A stretch of DNA of 64,000 bases from Anthonomus grandis grandis (GCF_022605725.1 NC_065567.1:40155127-40219126); one strand, 5' to 3'; shown: positions 43,950-54,740, counted from the stretch's first letter. Program-made: numbers and translations. The notes: generated from the sequence alone by a model not told the origin.

Positions 43950-44255
43950 TTAACATATAAAGTCGTCATTCATAACATTCTCTGAAATATTATTGTCTTC
44001 ATCCGATTCATCGCTTTCTTCAAGTTCAACAGATGCCAGGTCATTGTCCACTTGTTCATTCTCTTCTAAAAATTATTAATTATTATTTTTAGAACAATTT
44101 ATATTAATAACGATTGAAATTAAATAAACAATCTAAAATCAATAAATACCCATATTGTTTTCAGCTTCCTGAGTAATCATTTTTACATTTTGAGGTAACT
44201 GATCGCCATCAAACCGATTGCAAACTAATTTTCCTCCCTCGAGCTGCCAAGTAAT
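43950..44255 (-). CDS. Two 3'-terminal exons of an unknown protein
   Basis: Exon 44255-44150 follows the acceptor CCTCATTAG and encodes ITWQLEGGKLVCNRFDGDQL continuing to EAENNM; donor G/GTATT at 44149. After an 84-bp intron, exon 44065-43950 (acceptor TTTTTAG) restores the frame and encodes an acidic tail (ENEQVDNDLASVELEESDES and ten more residues) to a TAA at 43950 inside the left arm. Phases match exactly. I do not recognise the family. Confidence 0.4.
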
Positions 44256-44361
44256 CTAATGAGGATGGCACTTGTTTGTGTGCGTTACTCCAAATTTTGG
44301 AAATATACAGTGCTTTCATTTCAAAACGATCCACCCTTAAAAAAAAAAAAAAAAAAATATA

Positions 44362-46235
44362 CAGGGGGACGTTTAATTATACATTTACTGAAGTTCTGTC
44401 AATCACCTCCTCACCTCCAGCTAACACTTTAATATGTCAAAGGGGAACCCCCATCGTGTGATACATCATAGTAAGGAGCGTAAAATTCTCTATCGGTACT
44501 AAAAAAAATGAAATCGGTAAATGTGTAAGCAAATAGTTAGCAAAAATGTCTAGAAATAATGAATATTTTATTTACGCCAAACTTTGGTATTTTAAATGAA
44601 TACTTTTAGTGTGGTACCTACATCATTTTAAAATTCTTAAATTTCTTTATAATAGATCATCAAAAAAAAACAAGCAATTTAGAACTTAAAATGTGTGGTA
44701 ACAAACAGTACATTTAGTTCAAGCAAATTATTTATTTTTTTAAAGTAAAGAATGTGTACCGTTATTTGCGAGAAAAAAAATGTCTTCAAATTTTTTGCAA
44801 AAATCTTTGCAGTCTTATAACTTTGTATGTGTGTTTATTTCACTTATATTTTTTGCGAAACCTACCTAATAGGTACAAAAAAACACTGCAATACCTTACA
44901 TTTTTAAGGCGTTTAAAAAGCAGGCGATTTATTATTGTTGACGTTTAAAACTGTCAGTTTGACGCGTGCAATTTTTCAATTTTAGTTAAAACAGTGAGTT
45001 AATAAAATGGTGTATACGCTAGCCGAAAGAATAGAAATAATTTTCCTTTATGGAGTTCCTTTTTCAAGTATAAAAAAAAAAATAAGTTCTTTCCTTATAA
45101 AATTCATATTCTTCATGAACTCGGAGAAGACGATTTTGATAGGAGAATTCAATTTTGTGAAGTGATGTGCCAGCGAATTGACGACGATTCCCATATTGAA
45201 GAACATTTGCTTCAGTGACGAATCGACCTTTTTTTTAAATGGCCTGGTGAGCAGACATAACTGTAGATACTGGGATAATGAAAATCCGCATGTTTTTCGG
45301 GAAGGCCATACCCAAAATCCCCAAAAAAAATAATGTTTGGGCAGGAATTTATGGGAATGAAATAATCGGGCCATTTTTTTTGGAAGAAAATTTGACTGGC
45401 GAAATTTATTTAAACCTTTTAGAAAATGTAATATATCATTCCATCATCCAATCTATGGAAAATCAAGTAGAACAACAAGGTGCTATATTATTGAATGAAA
45501 ATAATATACATTTTGAGCAGGATGGAGCTCCCGCGCACTACACTTTGGTAGTTCGAGAGTGGCTTGATGAAAATTTTCGAGAAAAGTGAATTGGCAGACG
45601 TGGTGCAATCGAATGGCCTGCGCGGTCTCCGGACCTAACCCCACTAGACTTTTTTCTTTGGGGCTACTTAAAAAGCAAAGTTTATAAAACCCCACCTGGG
45701 AGTATTGCGAATTTAAAAAATAGAATATTTCAAGAATGCAGAGAAATTAGCGGGCAGACCCTTGCCAATGTTCGTAAGGAATTTGAAAATAGGCTTTTTT
45801 ATTGTCTTGCTAATAACGGCGCGCATTTTGAACATTTAATAAAATACATTTGTTAAACTAATTAAATTTGTTTTTCTACCCTAGCGATTTACACTTTAAT
45901 TGCTTCTTGGTCAATCAATTTTATTTTTTTTACAACCATTAATAGCATAATGAATGCCCTTTAAAATAATGTATCACACCATGGGGTAGCCATTTGACAT
46001 ACCAAAGTTTGGCGTAAATAAAATATTCATTATTTCTAGACATTTTCGCTATACCTATTTGCTTACACATTTACCGATTTCATTTTTTTGGTACCGTTGA
46101 ATAGAGAATTTTACGCTGCTTACTATGATGTATCACACGATGGGGGTTCCCATTTGACATATTAAAGTGAGGTTAGCTGGAGGTGAGGAGGTGATTGACA
46201 GAACTTCAGTAAATGCATAATTAAACGTCCCCCTG
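44362..46235 (+). mobile_element. Mariner DD41D element, 1874 bp
   Basis: Starts CAGGGGGACGTTTAATTATA after TA (44360-44361) and ends TATGCATAATTAAACGTCC-like sequence and CCCTG before TA (46236-46237). Inverted arms cover about 230 bp each (to CATTATTTCTAGACATTTT). It is inserted in the A/T core of the surrounding MITE. One transposase gene, damaged. Confidence 0.85.
45007..45856 (+). pseudogene. Mariner DD41D transposase, one nonsense plus 5' damage
   Basis: The start MVYTLAERIEIIFLYGVPF is followed by a large deletion of the helix-turn-helix region and frame changes to about 45220. Then one frame runs on: FSDESTFFLNG (first Asp), NNVWAGIYGNEIIGPFFLEE, HFEQDGAPAHYTLVVREW (second Asp), a TGA at 45587 where relatives have Trp, WPARSPDLTPLDFFLWGYLK (third Asp, 41 residues on) and a C-terminus ending GAHFEHLIKYIC. 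Confidence 0.8.
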
Positions 46236-46411
46236 TATATCTAATTTGACGTGTTTTTTTTTTTTTTTTTTTTAAGAAAGTTATTAAGGGTGGATCGTTT
46301 TGAAATGAAAGCACTGTATATTGTTCTCTGGTTGAATATTTTGTTTGATTATTTTAATTTTTTTATAGTATAAAAAAATTTAAACCTTTTAACTAGATGT
46401 TATTTACTTAC

Positions 46412-46575
46412 TCAGCACTGTGATCCTGTTTACGATATTTTGGTGGTAAAGCGGTAAAACTGCGATAACACTCTGTATGGTACAATTGAAAGTCGTTAAT
46501 TTTATTGGGTAAATTAACATCTTTCAATGACAAATTATTAATTTGCCTCGAGGCAAGCGCGCGATGGTCGAGCGC
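46412..46575 (-). CDS. Internal exon with a Cys/His-type motif, unknown protein
   Basis: Minus-strand frame: SLKDVNLPNKINDFQLYHTE followed by CYRSFTALPPKYRKQDHSA, ending at a donor GA/GTAAGT (exon end 46412). H-x-x-C-Y motifs like this appear in large uncharacterised insect proteins that I cannot name. Phase does not join directly to the exon at 44255, so at least one exon is missing between them, where mariners have inserted. Confidence 0.35.
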
Positions 46576-46972
46576 TTAGCACCTTCTCCGCATCAGCTGA
46601 CGACTTTCGCAACAACATACACGCAGCTGACGATGTTTTTTGTGAATAGTAGTATGAATACTAATATCCACAAAAGTTTAAATTTGTATCAAATGATTCT
46701 AAATTTTCGTGATTTTTAATGGGTTTGATTGGTCAGCTGACGGATAAAGCAACGCTCTCTGGCCAGCTGACGACTTTATATGTTAATTTTATGACATAAA
46801 CTTACGCTCATATGAGTTTCAACCTGTATCCAATGGTTCTCATATTTTTTTTTACGTTTTTGTAATAGCTTAGCAATCCTACGCAACGCAACCTGGCCAG
46901 CTGATGGTCGATTTATCATCCAATGGTATGTCGTCAACAAGTTTAAGTTACTTCCAACTTGTACCACACTAT

Positions 46973-48080
46973 TAGGTCCCATATGAACTAATGTTTGGGG
47001 ATAACAAAACCGGGTTTTTTCGTAGATTTTTTTGATTTTTCAGTTTTATTTTTGATAGCCAATAGTAATAAAATATTAAAAGAATTGACAGGAGGAGAAT
47101 AAGAAATAAAAGAAACCATCAACGAATTGAATCGAAGCTATAGAAGCCGAGATATTAGTAAAAATGTGGGAAAAACAAAAGTAAACTGGTTTTTTCCCAC
47201 GGTACCATTTTTTTTTCTTAAAATAATTATTGACAAATTTTAATTTTAGTCCAAAACTGGCAATTGCCAGTAAAAAACCCCAAGAAAAAAAAATTTTTTT
47301 TGGTCGAAAATCGAAAGGGTTGGGTTGGGTTGGGTTGGGTTGGGTTGGGATACCTACGAAAAATTTCGAAAAAATTATTTTTATTTTTTTCTAAATTAAC
47401 TGTATGTCTGAGAACTCTTTGTTTTAAACAGAAGTTCTCAGGAATATTACGAGGTATCCGTATGTCAAAACAAATCGGTTCTAGCTATCATAGAATCGGA
47501 GAAAATTAAAAAAAAACTATAAAACATAAATATCGAATTATCAAGAAAGGAAAATTTTCAATTTTTTATTTTTATATCTGTACTACTTCAGAGTACCTTT
47601 AAAAAAGATTATTACCAATTTGACTCTAAAACGAACGGAAAACCTATTTCTTTGCATTTTCGATTTTCGAACAAAATCCGGGTCAAAATGAGCATTTTTT
47701 CAAAATATGTTCCGAATTCAAAATTTTTTTTTCTGCTTAAAGACGACTTAAAAAGTAGTAAAAAAGCTTTATGACAAATTTTTCCACGATTCATACGAGT
47801 GTCACAATCTAAAGAGAAACATCAGGTCCCATAAGAAGCAATGTATTAGGATATGAAAGAGGGGTTTATTTCTTATTTTTTTTTTGTATTTTTATTTTAA
47901 AAGGCAATTATAATGAAATAAAAAAAATTTAAAGGAAAAAAAAACGAATACAAAAATTTATCAACTTATTGAATAGAAGCTATAAAAGCCGTGATATCAG
48001 TAACATAGTAAAAAAATACACCTTTTTTTGACACCGCATCAATGTCTGTTTTTTCTAAATTGGTAAACCATTAATATAAA
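46973..48080. repeat. Satellite-like repeat, monomers B and partial C
   Basis: Monomer B begins TAGGTCCCATATGAAC at about 46973 and ends near 47825. Directly after it, CAGGTCCCATAAGAAGC begins a third, partial and more diverged monomer (about 47826-48080) with GAAGCTATAAAAGCCG in the expected place. Two head-to-tail units plus monomer A on the other side of the 3.2-kb element indicate an old tandem array. Confidence 0.65.
47315..47350. repeat. (TTGGG)n microsatellite
   Basis: Six consecutive TTGGG-like units on the plus strand inside monomer B, absent from monomer A, which has ordinary sequence there. G-runs of three suggest quadruplex potential. Confidence 0.8.
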
Positions 48081-48612
48081 TTTATTACCAATTTAGCAAC
48101 CCCCACTAAAAGAACTCTAACTAAAATAAAACTATTATTACTGTTATTTTTTTTCCAGATATTTATACTTACTTGTCCTAATCTTTATGCTGCTATTACT
48201 TATATTATAAATATTATCTTTCTTGTAAATGTCCTTAAACCTTAAAACATATTTCCTTACAATATTTTCCTTATTTATGCCCACAACCTTAAACCCCCCC
48301 CGTATAATTCTATTTCTATAGTATTATTATCCTCATAAATGTTCCATAATATCAATACCCTCGGTATATTTCAACTATATATTTATTAATATTTATATTC
48401 ATTTTATTTATCCTAGTAATTTATCAAAAAACCGTTTAAAATTGTCCCCTATAATATTAATAATTCAATAATAAAATAACTCATGCCGTCACGAGACCAA
48501 CACGACGCGTTTATAATTGTTGCCAGACATCCCCCATCCTTCTCTCAAACCGCTTTCCTACTCTAACTCACAGAACACAAATATACATATCGTGTTTTCG
48601 TTCGTTACTTAT
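48081..48612. other. Spacer, nothing recognised
   Basis: AT-rich, with no ORF or boundary recognised. It precedes a 24-bp perfect hairpin. Confidence 0.45.
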
Positions 48613-48679
48613 AGCGTTGATTGAATATTTGGGTTGTAAAATTATAATATTCAATCAACCCAAATATTCAATCAACGCT
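48613..48679. repeat. 24-bp perfect inverted repeat
   Basis: AGCGTTGATTGAATATTTGG and TTG (48613-48636) is exactly complementary to 48656-48679, with a 19-nt loop. Outside the arms no further symmetry is seen. Confidence 0.85.
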
Positions 48680-48769
48680 TATAGGAAACCGCATAGAGGC
48701 AAAATTTTGCAACGTCGCGCGTGTACGAGTGCCTGCGACAGAGCACCGCCCCGGCCACCGGCCCGAGGA

Positions 48770-48777
48770 CGGGATTA
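48770..48777. repeat. Left target duplication CGGGATTA
   Basis: CGGGATTA here and at 57008-57015 is the 8-bp duplication of the P-like element at 52118-57007. Its last three bases, TTA, are also the left target duplication of the Harbinger that separates it from the P-like element (right copy 52115-52117). Confidence 0.8.
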
Positions 48778-49078
48778 AGGGTGTCGCCCACTAGAGCGGA
48801 GCGCGCCGGAGCGTATGGCAGCGCGCCGGAAAGCACTTTTTATAATACATTGTTCTAAATGGGAGTCCGCTCACTTGTCGGAAGAGCACCGATCGGCAGC
48901 GCAACGAAGCGACCGGAATTCTATGTTGGGTATATTTTTCCGCTGCCGTACGCTGCCGATTGCGGTGCTACGCTGCGCGCTGGCTAATGTGCGATACGTA
49001 GCGACCCAAATAGGCATTTTTTTGCAAGTAAACGTTTCAAGATTAGTTTAGTATTGTCTTTTGAAACACGAGCGCAAA

Positions 49079-51423
49079 ATGTCGGACGAAGAAGAAAAGC
49101 TCGTGGGTTTAGTTTCAAAATATGAATTGTTGTTTGATATGTCAAACAAAAACTATTCTAACACTGAAATAAAAGACAATATTTGGAAGCAGATAGGAGA
49201 ACAAATGAATTGGCCAGGTAAAAGCACACAATAATTTATTACATAAACTCATTGTACATAGTATCAACTACTGGACTTCCACCTAGTAACAATTTATGTT
49301 TATTTCTACAGGGTGTTTTTTAAGATTATAAGTTGTAAGATTTTTTCTTTCTTTTTTATTATGATTCTCCTACAACTGCAGATATTTCTGTGAAATGTAG
49401 TACACTCCTTTTAAATATTAAATAAATATTTTGATATAATTTTTTTTTATTTTCTACCAGTGGCGTCCGATTGATACTGAATAATATAATATTTGAACGA
49501 TAAAAAAAGCATAAACTTAAATTCACTCTATATAGCCTAAGATCGGTCTTAAGTCTTAACCCATCATTAGAAGTAATAATGAAAGGTTTTTTTATGAAAA
49601 AATAAATCGAGGATGGGTTGGCAAATGATATCAGGTCAAGGCTATCCTACATATTGATTAAGATCGATCTTAGTTTCGGATCTTATACTATAACTAAATA
49701 CACATTTTATTATCAGTATGGTCTTAATCCATTATTCTTCTGTTTATCATTGCATTTTGCCAAGGAACTGTACCCTCGGGGGAAGAAAAATAATTTGCAA
49801 ATATATCCCTAACAGATATGGCCTCCATCGTTGCATTTCCTCCTACTCGTCGTAAATTTTGAAGATTATCATTGTTAAGGTTATTGTCAACTGATTCCAA
49901 TGAAATAAAAGAAGGCCTTAAAAAATTATGTAAACAACAGGTCGCTAAAATAACTTTGTCCACATGTTCGGGGCTCATTTTTAATCTCCTTTGATAAATC
50001 CTAAATACTTGTGTCAAAATTCCAAAAACATTTTCAGATAACCTTCTGGCTCGGCTCAAGCGATAATTAAAAGTTTTTTTTGATATATTGTCTTTAATTT
50101 GTGAACCAGGAAACGGTCGCAATAAATGCTTGTTTAGAGGGAATGCTTCATCGCCTACAATTACGTGAGGCACAATAATATTGGTTCCTGGAAGACTTTT
50201 ATCAGGAGGTATATTAAAAGAGTTCTGCAACAGTGCTTTTCCCATATTAGAAGAAGCAAATATTCCTCCATCACTGTTCTTTCCATAGGCACCTACATCT
50301 ACACATATAAAACGATAATTTGCATCTACTAATGCCAGTAGAACGACACTAAACGTCCTTTTGTAGTTAAAATATAGCGAACCACTATTGGCAGGTGCTT
50401 CAATAATAACATGTTTGCCGTCGATGGCACCGATGTAATTGGGGAAATTCCATAGTTCATAAAAGTCTTTTTCAACCGTTTTCCATGTTTCCTTTGTTGG
50501 TTTTGGCATGACAATATTGCGTATTTTAGTCCAAATTATGTCACAAGTTGAATATACAATTTCTCTAACAGTGCTTTCTCCTAAGCGATACGAAAATGCA
50601 ATTGATCTAAATGAATCTCCTGTAGCCAAGAATCTGAAAAGAAAATGTTTATATTTCAGCTTCAAAATGTAAAGATAAATGGAAAAAACTAAGAGACAAT
50701 TTTCGCAAAGCCATTAAAGCTCGTAAAACAAAGAGTGGGGATGCTGCAAAAAAAATTAGGCCCTGGAAGCTTGAACAACAGATGGCTTTTCTTCTTCCAC
50801 ACATCACTGAAAGACCTCAAACCTCAAACATACAAACAACAGAGGAAGAAACTGGTAATTCAAGTGAAGAGGATTCTTACTCCAATATTAGTTCACCACC
50901 GCCCACTCCATCGACTACATCGACCTCATCAGCCCCTAAGAAAAAAATACAGAAATGCCGTCAGATGCCCCCAAATAATGTAGCAGATGTGCTGCAAAAC
51001 TACCTATCAACTAAAGACATAAGTAAAAAAAAAGTAGAAAATAATAACTCAATAAGAAGTTTTTTCCTTAGTATGTCGGAGGCAACTGAAAATTTGCCGG
51101 CTCATCTCCAAATAGAGGTAAAATCGAAAGTTTTTAAAGCTGTCAATGAAGCTGAATTAGCAGCTTTATCTGAAAGACAACATGTACAATCAAATAGAGC
51201 TGAATATCCACCATATCAACTCTCATCTTTATCAGGAACATCTCGTCAGCATTCAAATAACTTTCAAGATTCTGTGCTGTTGGCAATACCTCAAACATCA
51301 CCAGACATAAACCATCAATACTATTCCTACACTCAACCATCATCATCATCATGTCAACAGACACAGGCCCCACAATTTTCCGAGGATCTTACCAATTTAC
51401 ATAATTTAGATGATTCACACTAG
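49079..51423 (+). CDS. Harbinger MADF-domain protein, 300 aa, two exons
   Basis: Exons 49079-49217 and 50660-51423; intron GTAAAA...TTTCAG. Splicing joins NWP to ASKCKDKWKKLRDNFRKAIK and completes a MADF DNA-binding domain at residues about 8-85 (KLVGLVSKYELLFD, DNIWKQIGEQMNWP). A Ser/Pro/Thr-rich linker (SSPPPTPSTTSTSS) follows, then a segment SIRSFFLSMSEATENLPAHL that fits a BESS-like contact region, and a Gln/Ser-rich tail ending NLHNLDDSH. In the Harbinger family such proteins bind the element ends and bring the transposase to nuclear DNA. Its intron contains the whole main exon of the transposase. Confidence 0.85.
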
Positions 51424-51977
51424 TTGCCTGAACACTTATAAAAATAATTAGGAAAACTTTTAATTTTATTTTTTTTATTATAATTTAGAAAATGTTTTTT
51501 TTGAGTTTTTTTGCATATTAGAGGTGTACTTTTTTTGTAACATTTTTTGTATGAGAATAAACAAGTAATTTTAGAAGGTTGCCTTTAACTTGCCTTAATT
51601 ATTTGTTAAATTAAAATTTTACTTTTTTTTCTATTAAACCACTTAAATTACCTATTTTTTAAGGTAAATTACCTTAAGCATACAGCTAACCTTTCTTCTG
51701 GACCTATAGCTTGACGAAATGACGTATTTTGTCTTTCTATTTCTGGTTTTAGGTAACCTAATAGTTTCATGAATTGTCCATGCGTCATTCGGAAATACTG
51801 ATAAAATTTAATTTCGTCTTCTATTAGATCAGGAAATAAAGTATAGAATTCACCCTCAGTCTTACGTTTTTTACATATATTATGTATCCAACATTTTCTT
51901 TTCCTTTTTTGTCTTTTTTCTGCTTCTTCGCACAAAGCAGAAATTATAAATACCTCTTCAACATCGGAGGACAGCAT
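49724..51977 (-). CDS. Harbinger transposase, 404 aa, two exons
   Basis: Exons 51977-51673 and 50633-49724; donor AAG/GTAATT, acceptor CTTTTCAG. Splicing gives AVCLRFLATGDSFRSIAF without a break. N-terminus: KRKCWIHNICKKRKTEGEFY. Helix-turn-helix: GDSFRSIAFSYRLGESTVRE. DDE domain: GAIDGKHVIIEAP (Asp), GKNSDGGIFASS (Asp), RARRLSENVFGILTQVFRIY (Glu), then CCLHNFLRP. All three catalytic residues are present, with no stops. This HARBI1-like nuclease cuts and pastes the element at TTA-like targets. Exon 2 of the MADF gene lies within its intron. Confidence 0.9.
50634..50659. promoter_or_regulatory. Back-to-back splice acceptors
   Basis: These 26 bases separate the second exons of the two opposing genes. 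On the plus strand they end ATATTTCAG (acceptor for MADF); on the minus strand they end TTTTCTTTTCAG (acceptor for the transposase). Each gene's pyrimidine tract must fit in this interval, and each branch point probably lies inside the other gene's coding exon. Confidence 0.8.
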
Positions 51978-52145
51978 TGTACAAACTGAAGAAACTCAGC
52001 TAGCCGCTCCGCGTCGCTTCGGTTCAGCGCGCTCTATGTGCTTATGGGCAAGAAAATGCGCTCCGCCGCGCTGCCATGCGCTCCGGCGCGCTCCGCTCTA
52101 GTGGGCGACACCCTTTACACAGTACACAGAGGAAAATAGTAGGGA

Positions 52146-53470
52146 CACGCACGTATTGAATCATTAAAACTTTTCCGAGCGCCATCGAACCGTTAATTAA
52201 ACTAATGTATATCTTTTACCGGCGCCTCCTCCATTACTTACAATTGTTTATTACTTTTATTTTTTGACGATACACCTACACACCGTATGCTAGGTACGAT
52301 TCGTGATGTCATATTTTTAAATTTGCCATTATTTCATCAATTTATCTCTAATTAATATAATATTTGGTGAACAAAATGATTGTAATTATAATAATAATAA
52401 AAATAATAATTTCTCCTTGTATTTCAATGACAATTTAAACATTTGTGACATCACAAATCCTACTTGGCATACCATATGTAGGTGTATTGTGATTTTCTTA
52501 AATAGTTTGAAACGAAACAAAATTTACCCTCTGAAGACATGCACCAATTTATGGGTCAAAATTCTTGGTTTAATTTTTAAAAGACACTTTAACAGTTCTA
52601 TTCTTTGAAAAAATATTTTTTAAGATTACTATACTGAAAAGTGAAAAAGCTAAATATTTAGCTTTTTTAATTGTAACTATTTAATATTTTTTATACAAGA
52701 ATATATAAAAATCTAAAGTTATACCCATATTTTATTTACAAACTGTTTATTATCATGAAATTATAATTAGTCATACATAAAATTATGGGATATTCAAGAT
52801 AAAATGTAATTGTAATGTAATGAAATATGAAAAGTACAGGGAAAAAAGGTGGGATGTCCATGTATTTTCTACATTTAGTCTACATTCGTTAAGTCTCATA
52901 ATGTAAGCACTAAAAGTGCTCTCCTGAAATTTTCATTTTACGAAGAGTACTGGGTAATTTTCTGTTGGGATGATTTTCTATTATTTTGGACTTTGAACAT
53001 TGAAAGGCTAGAATTAGTAAACAACAACTTTGTTTGAGTCCAACATGTGCACAGGGGCAAGAGGGGTGTTTTGTTTACAAACATATTTGCCGATTCTCTG
53101 TTGTCAAGTCGACACAAATTTCCAACGGAGGAAATTTTTAGCTATATTTTAACAACCATTATAACGTTAATTTAACTTATTTGTGTTGTATTTTATAGCA
53201 AAATTTAAAATAAAAAGTATAATACTACAATTAACCTATTTTAAGAATAAATATAATATCCTTAAGCAAAAAAAAAACAAAATTATTAACATTCTTATCC
53301 CTAAAACTGCTTCTAAAAAATTTGAAGCGACAACACCGGAGTTTAAGCGCCTGAGCCATACGCGTAGTGTCATCTGTCAAACGGCCTCTTTGTTTATTTT
53401 CGGGATTCGTGTATTTTCATTCATTTTTGGTTTAAAAAGGAAAAACACCATATTTTAGTGTTTTTTTAAA
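52146..53470. other. Left non-coding part of the P-like element
   Basis: AT-rich, with no recognisable exon. Holds the left copy of the internal inverted repeat (52995-53013). Confidence 0.4.
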
Positions 53471-53478
53471 TTGCTAGG

Positions 53479-53546
53479 ATGGCAAAAACTTGTGTCGTTT
53501 GTGCCGCATCATGATAAAAAGGTGATTCCAGCCGATCTTTTCACAA
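53479..53546 (+). pseudogene. THAP first exon of the P-like element
   Basis: ATG 53479 gives MAKTCVVCAAS, then two stop codons, then KGDSSRSFHK ending at a strong donor CACAA/GTAAGT. The C-x2-C pair followed by a FH(K/R)FP-type end is the first half of a THAP finger, which usually stops at this splice site in P-type transposases. The stops make it non-functional. Confidence 0.6.
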
Positions 53547-54153
53547 GTAAGTACCGATACTTTCATAACATCACATCATGGGGTAACCATCATCATAAAC
53601 GTAGAATAGGGGATCTTATAGATATAAACCTAATAAAAACTTGATTGTGAAAGTGTGCGTAAAATACCAAAATATTTATATTTTTAAATGTACCTATCTA
53701 TATATAGTTATGTTTTTTTAATATAGACATTAGGTAGATAGATGAAATTACTAATTTTTTATTGCCTTTAAAGAATTTTGAAATTTATTTAGATATTGAT
53801 ATGTATGTATAAAGCTCTACCTCAAAGGTAATTTGATCTGAAATAGTAACCAGGCATAATACGCTTCGATAACTAAAATAGATTAATATTCTTGGGACAC
53901 CAAATTTTGTATAATTACAGATCTGATCATTCATCATCAACAATAACTGCATCTGAGATTAATAGTTACCGTAGGGTCTAGGTCAACAATTACTATTTCT
54001 CATCCAAGCCGTTTTTGTTTAACTGCTACACATTTCCTGACTCTGCCAAGGAAAATTCTATATATCTTATTTAAAAGTGATACAGTATTTTATTGTGTTA
54101 TATTTGTTTCATTAAATGCAATTAATCAAATTTATGATATTATAAAGATTCTT

Positions 54154-54660
54154 TATAATAACATACATTTTATTGATCAATTGGATTGTCATAATATATT
54201 TTTTTTAATTTTTTCTTTTTAATTTTGGTATTACTATATTTTTATGTATATTATTCTAGGGTAAAATCAAAATGATATCCTGAGCACCTAAGCACTGATG
54301 ATTCCACCGTTTCAAAAGTTAAATCACTCATCACCAAATTATGGAAAAAAAATAAAGAACAAAAAATTAAAATTCAAAGATTTATAGATATATATATATG
54401 ATATTTTATATAATAACATACATTTTATTGATCAATTGGATTGTCATAATATATTTTTTTTAATTTTTTCTTTTTAATTTTGGTATTACTATATTTTTAT
54501 GTATATTATTCTAGGGTAAAATCAAAATGATATCCTGAGCACCTAAGCACTGATGATTCCACCGTTTCAAAAGTTAAATCACTCGTCACCAAATTATGGA
54601 AAAAAAATAAAGAACAAAAAATTAAAATTCAAAGATTGCAACAAACAAATTTGCGCCAAA
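54154..54660 (+). repeat. 255-bp tandem duplication covering an exon and its acceptor
   Basis: From about 54154-54395 the sequence recurs at about 54409-54640 with a period of 255 bp and almost no differences. The unit contains T-rich DNA, the acceptor TTATTCTAG (exon starts 54260 and 54515) and the beginning of the coiled-coil exon. Confidence 0.85.
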
Positions 54661-54740
54661 GAAATTGAATTAAATTTCTCAAGTCATTATTAAAATACTT
54701 AAGAAATAATAACATGATTTTCGAAAAAGCCCAACATACT
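54515..54740 (+). pseudogene. Coiled-coil exon of the P-like transposase
   Basis: Second copy of the exon, continuing past the duplicated part: TVSKVKSLVTKLWKKNKEQK then IKIQRLQQTNLRQRN, a TGA, and IKFLKSLLKYLRNNNMIF. The heptad-like Leu/Ile pattern matches the leucine zipper that follows the THAP finger in P-type transposases. The first copy (54260-54395) stops at the duplication edge. The RNase H-like catalytic part was not recognised. Confidence 0.6.

Larger units (their letters stand above)
44308..46316. mobile_element. Small mariner-type MITE hosting another mariner
   Basis: Starts CAGTGCTTTCATTTCAAAAC after TA (44306-44307) and ends with its complement before TA (46317-46318). Without the inner mariner it is only about 133 bp: two arms ending GATCCACCCTTAA joined by an A/T tract. 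It carries no gene. Confidence 0.8.
43768..46968 (-). mobile_element. Unclassified DNA element with about 200-bp inverted ends
   Basis: 43768-43968 and 46771-46968 are inverted copies (start TGTGGTACAAGTTGGAAGTA). They lie between monomers A and B of a tandem repeat, so the 3.2 kb looks like one insertion. CAGCTGA-type words recur in the right arm and beside it (near 46594, 46624, 46736, 46765 and 46905) and in the left arm (43832, complement). Minus-strand exons are recognisable (next entries). No TSD was found. Mariner and MITE insertions occupy the middle. Confidence 0.5.
48778..52114. mobile_element. Intact 3.3-kb Harbinger element
   Basis: TIRs of about 50 bp with two or three mismatches start AGGGTGTCGCCCACTAGAGC (48778) and end with the complement at 52114. 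The TSD is TTA (48775-48777 and 52115-52117). It encodes a transposase (minus strand) and a MADF protein (plus strand), both with full-length frames once one intron each is removed. TIR identity, TSD and uninterrupted frames indicate a young, possibly still active copy. The MADF intron contains CAGGGTGTTTTTTAAG at 49319, a lone mariner-like terminus. Confidence 0.95.

Noticed and set aside
43709..43960. 83-aa ORF with a similar ORF at 46982-46776
   Set aside because: The similarity is explained by the inverted terminal repeats of the surrounding element, and there is no sign of coding selection.
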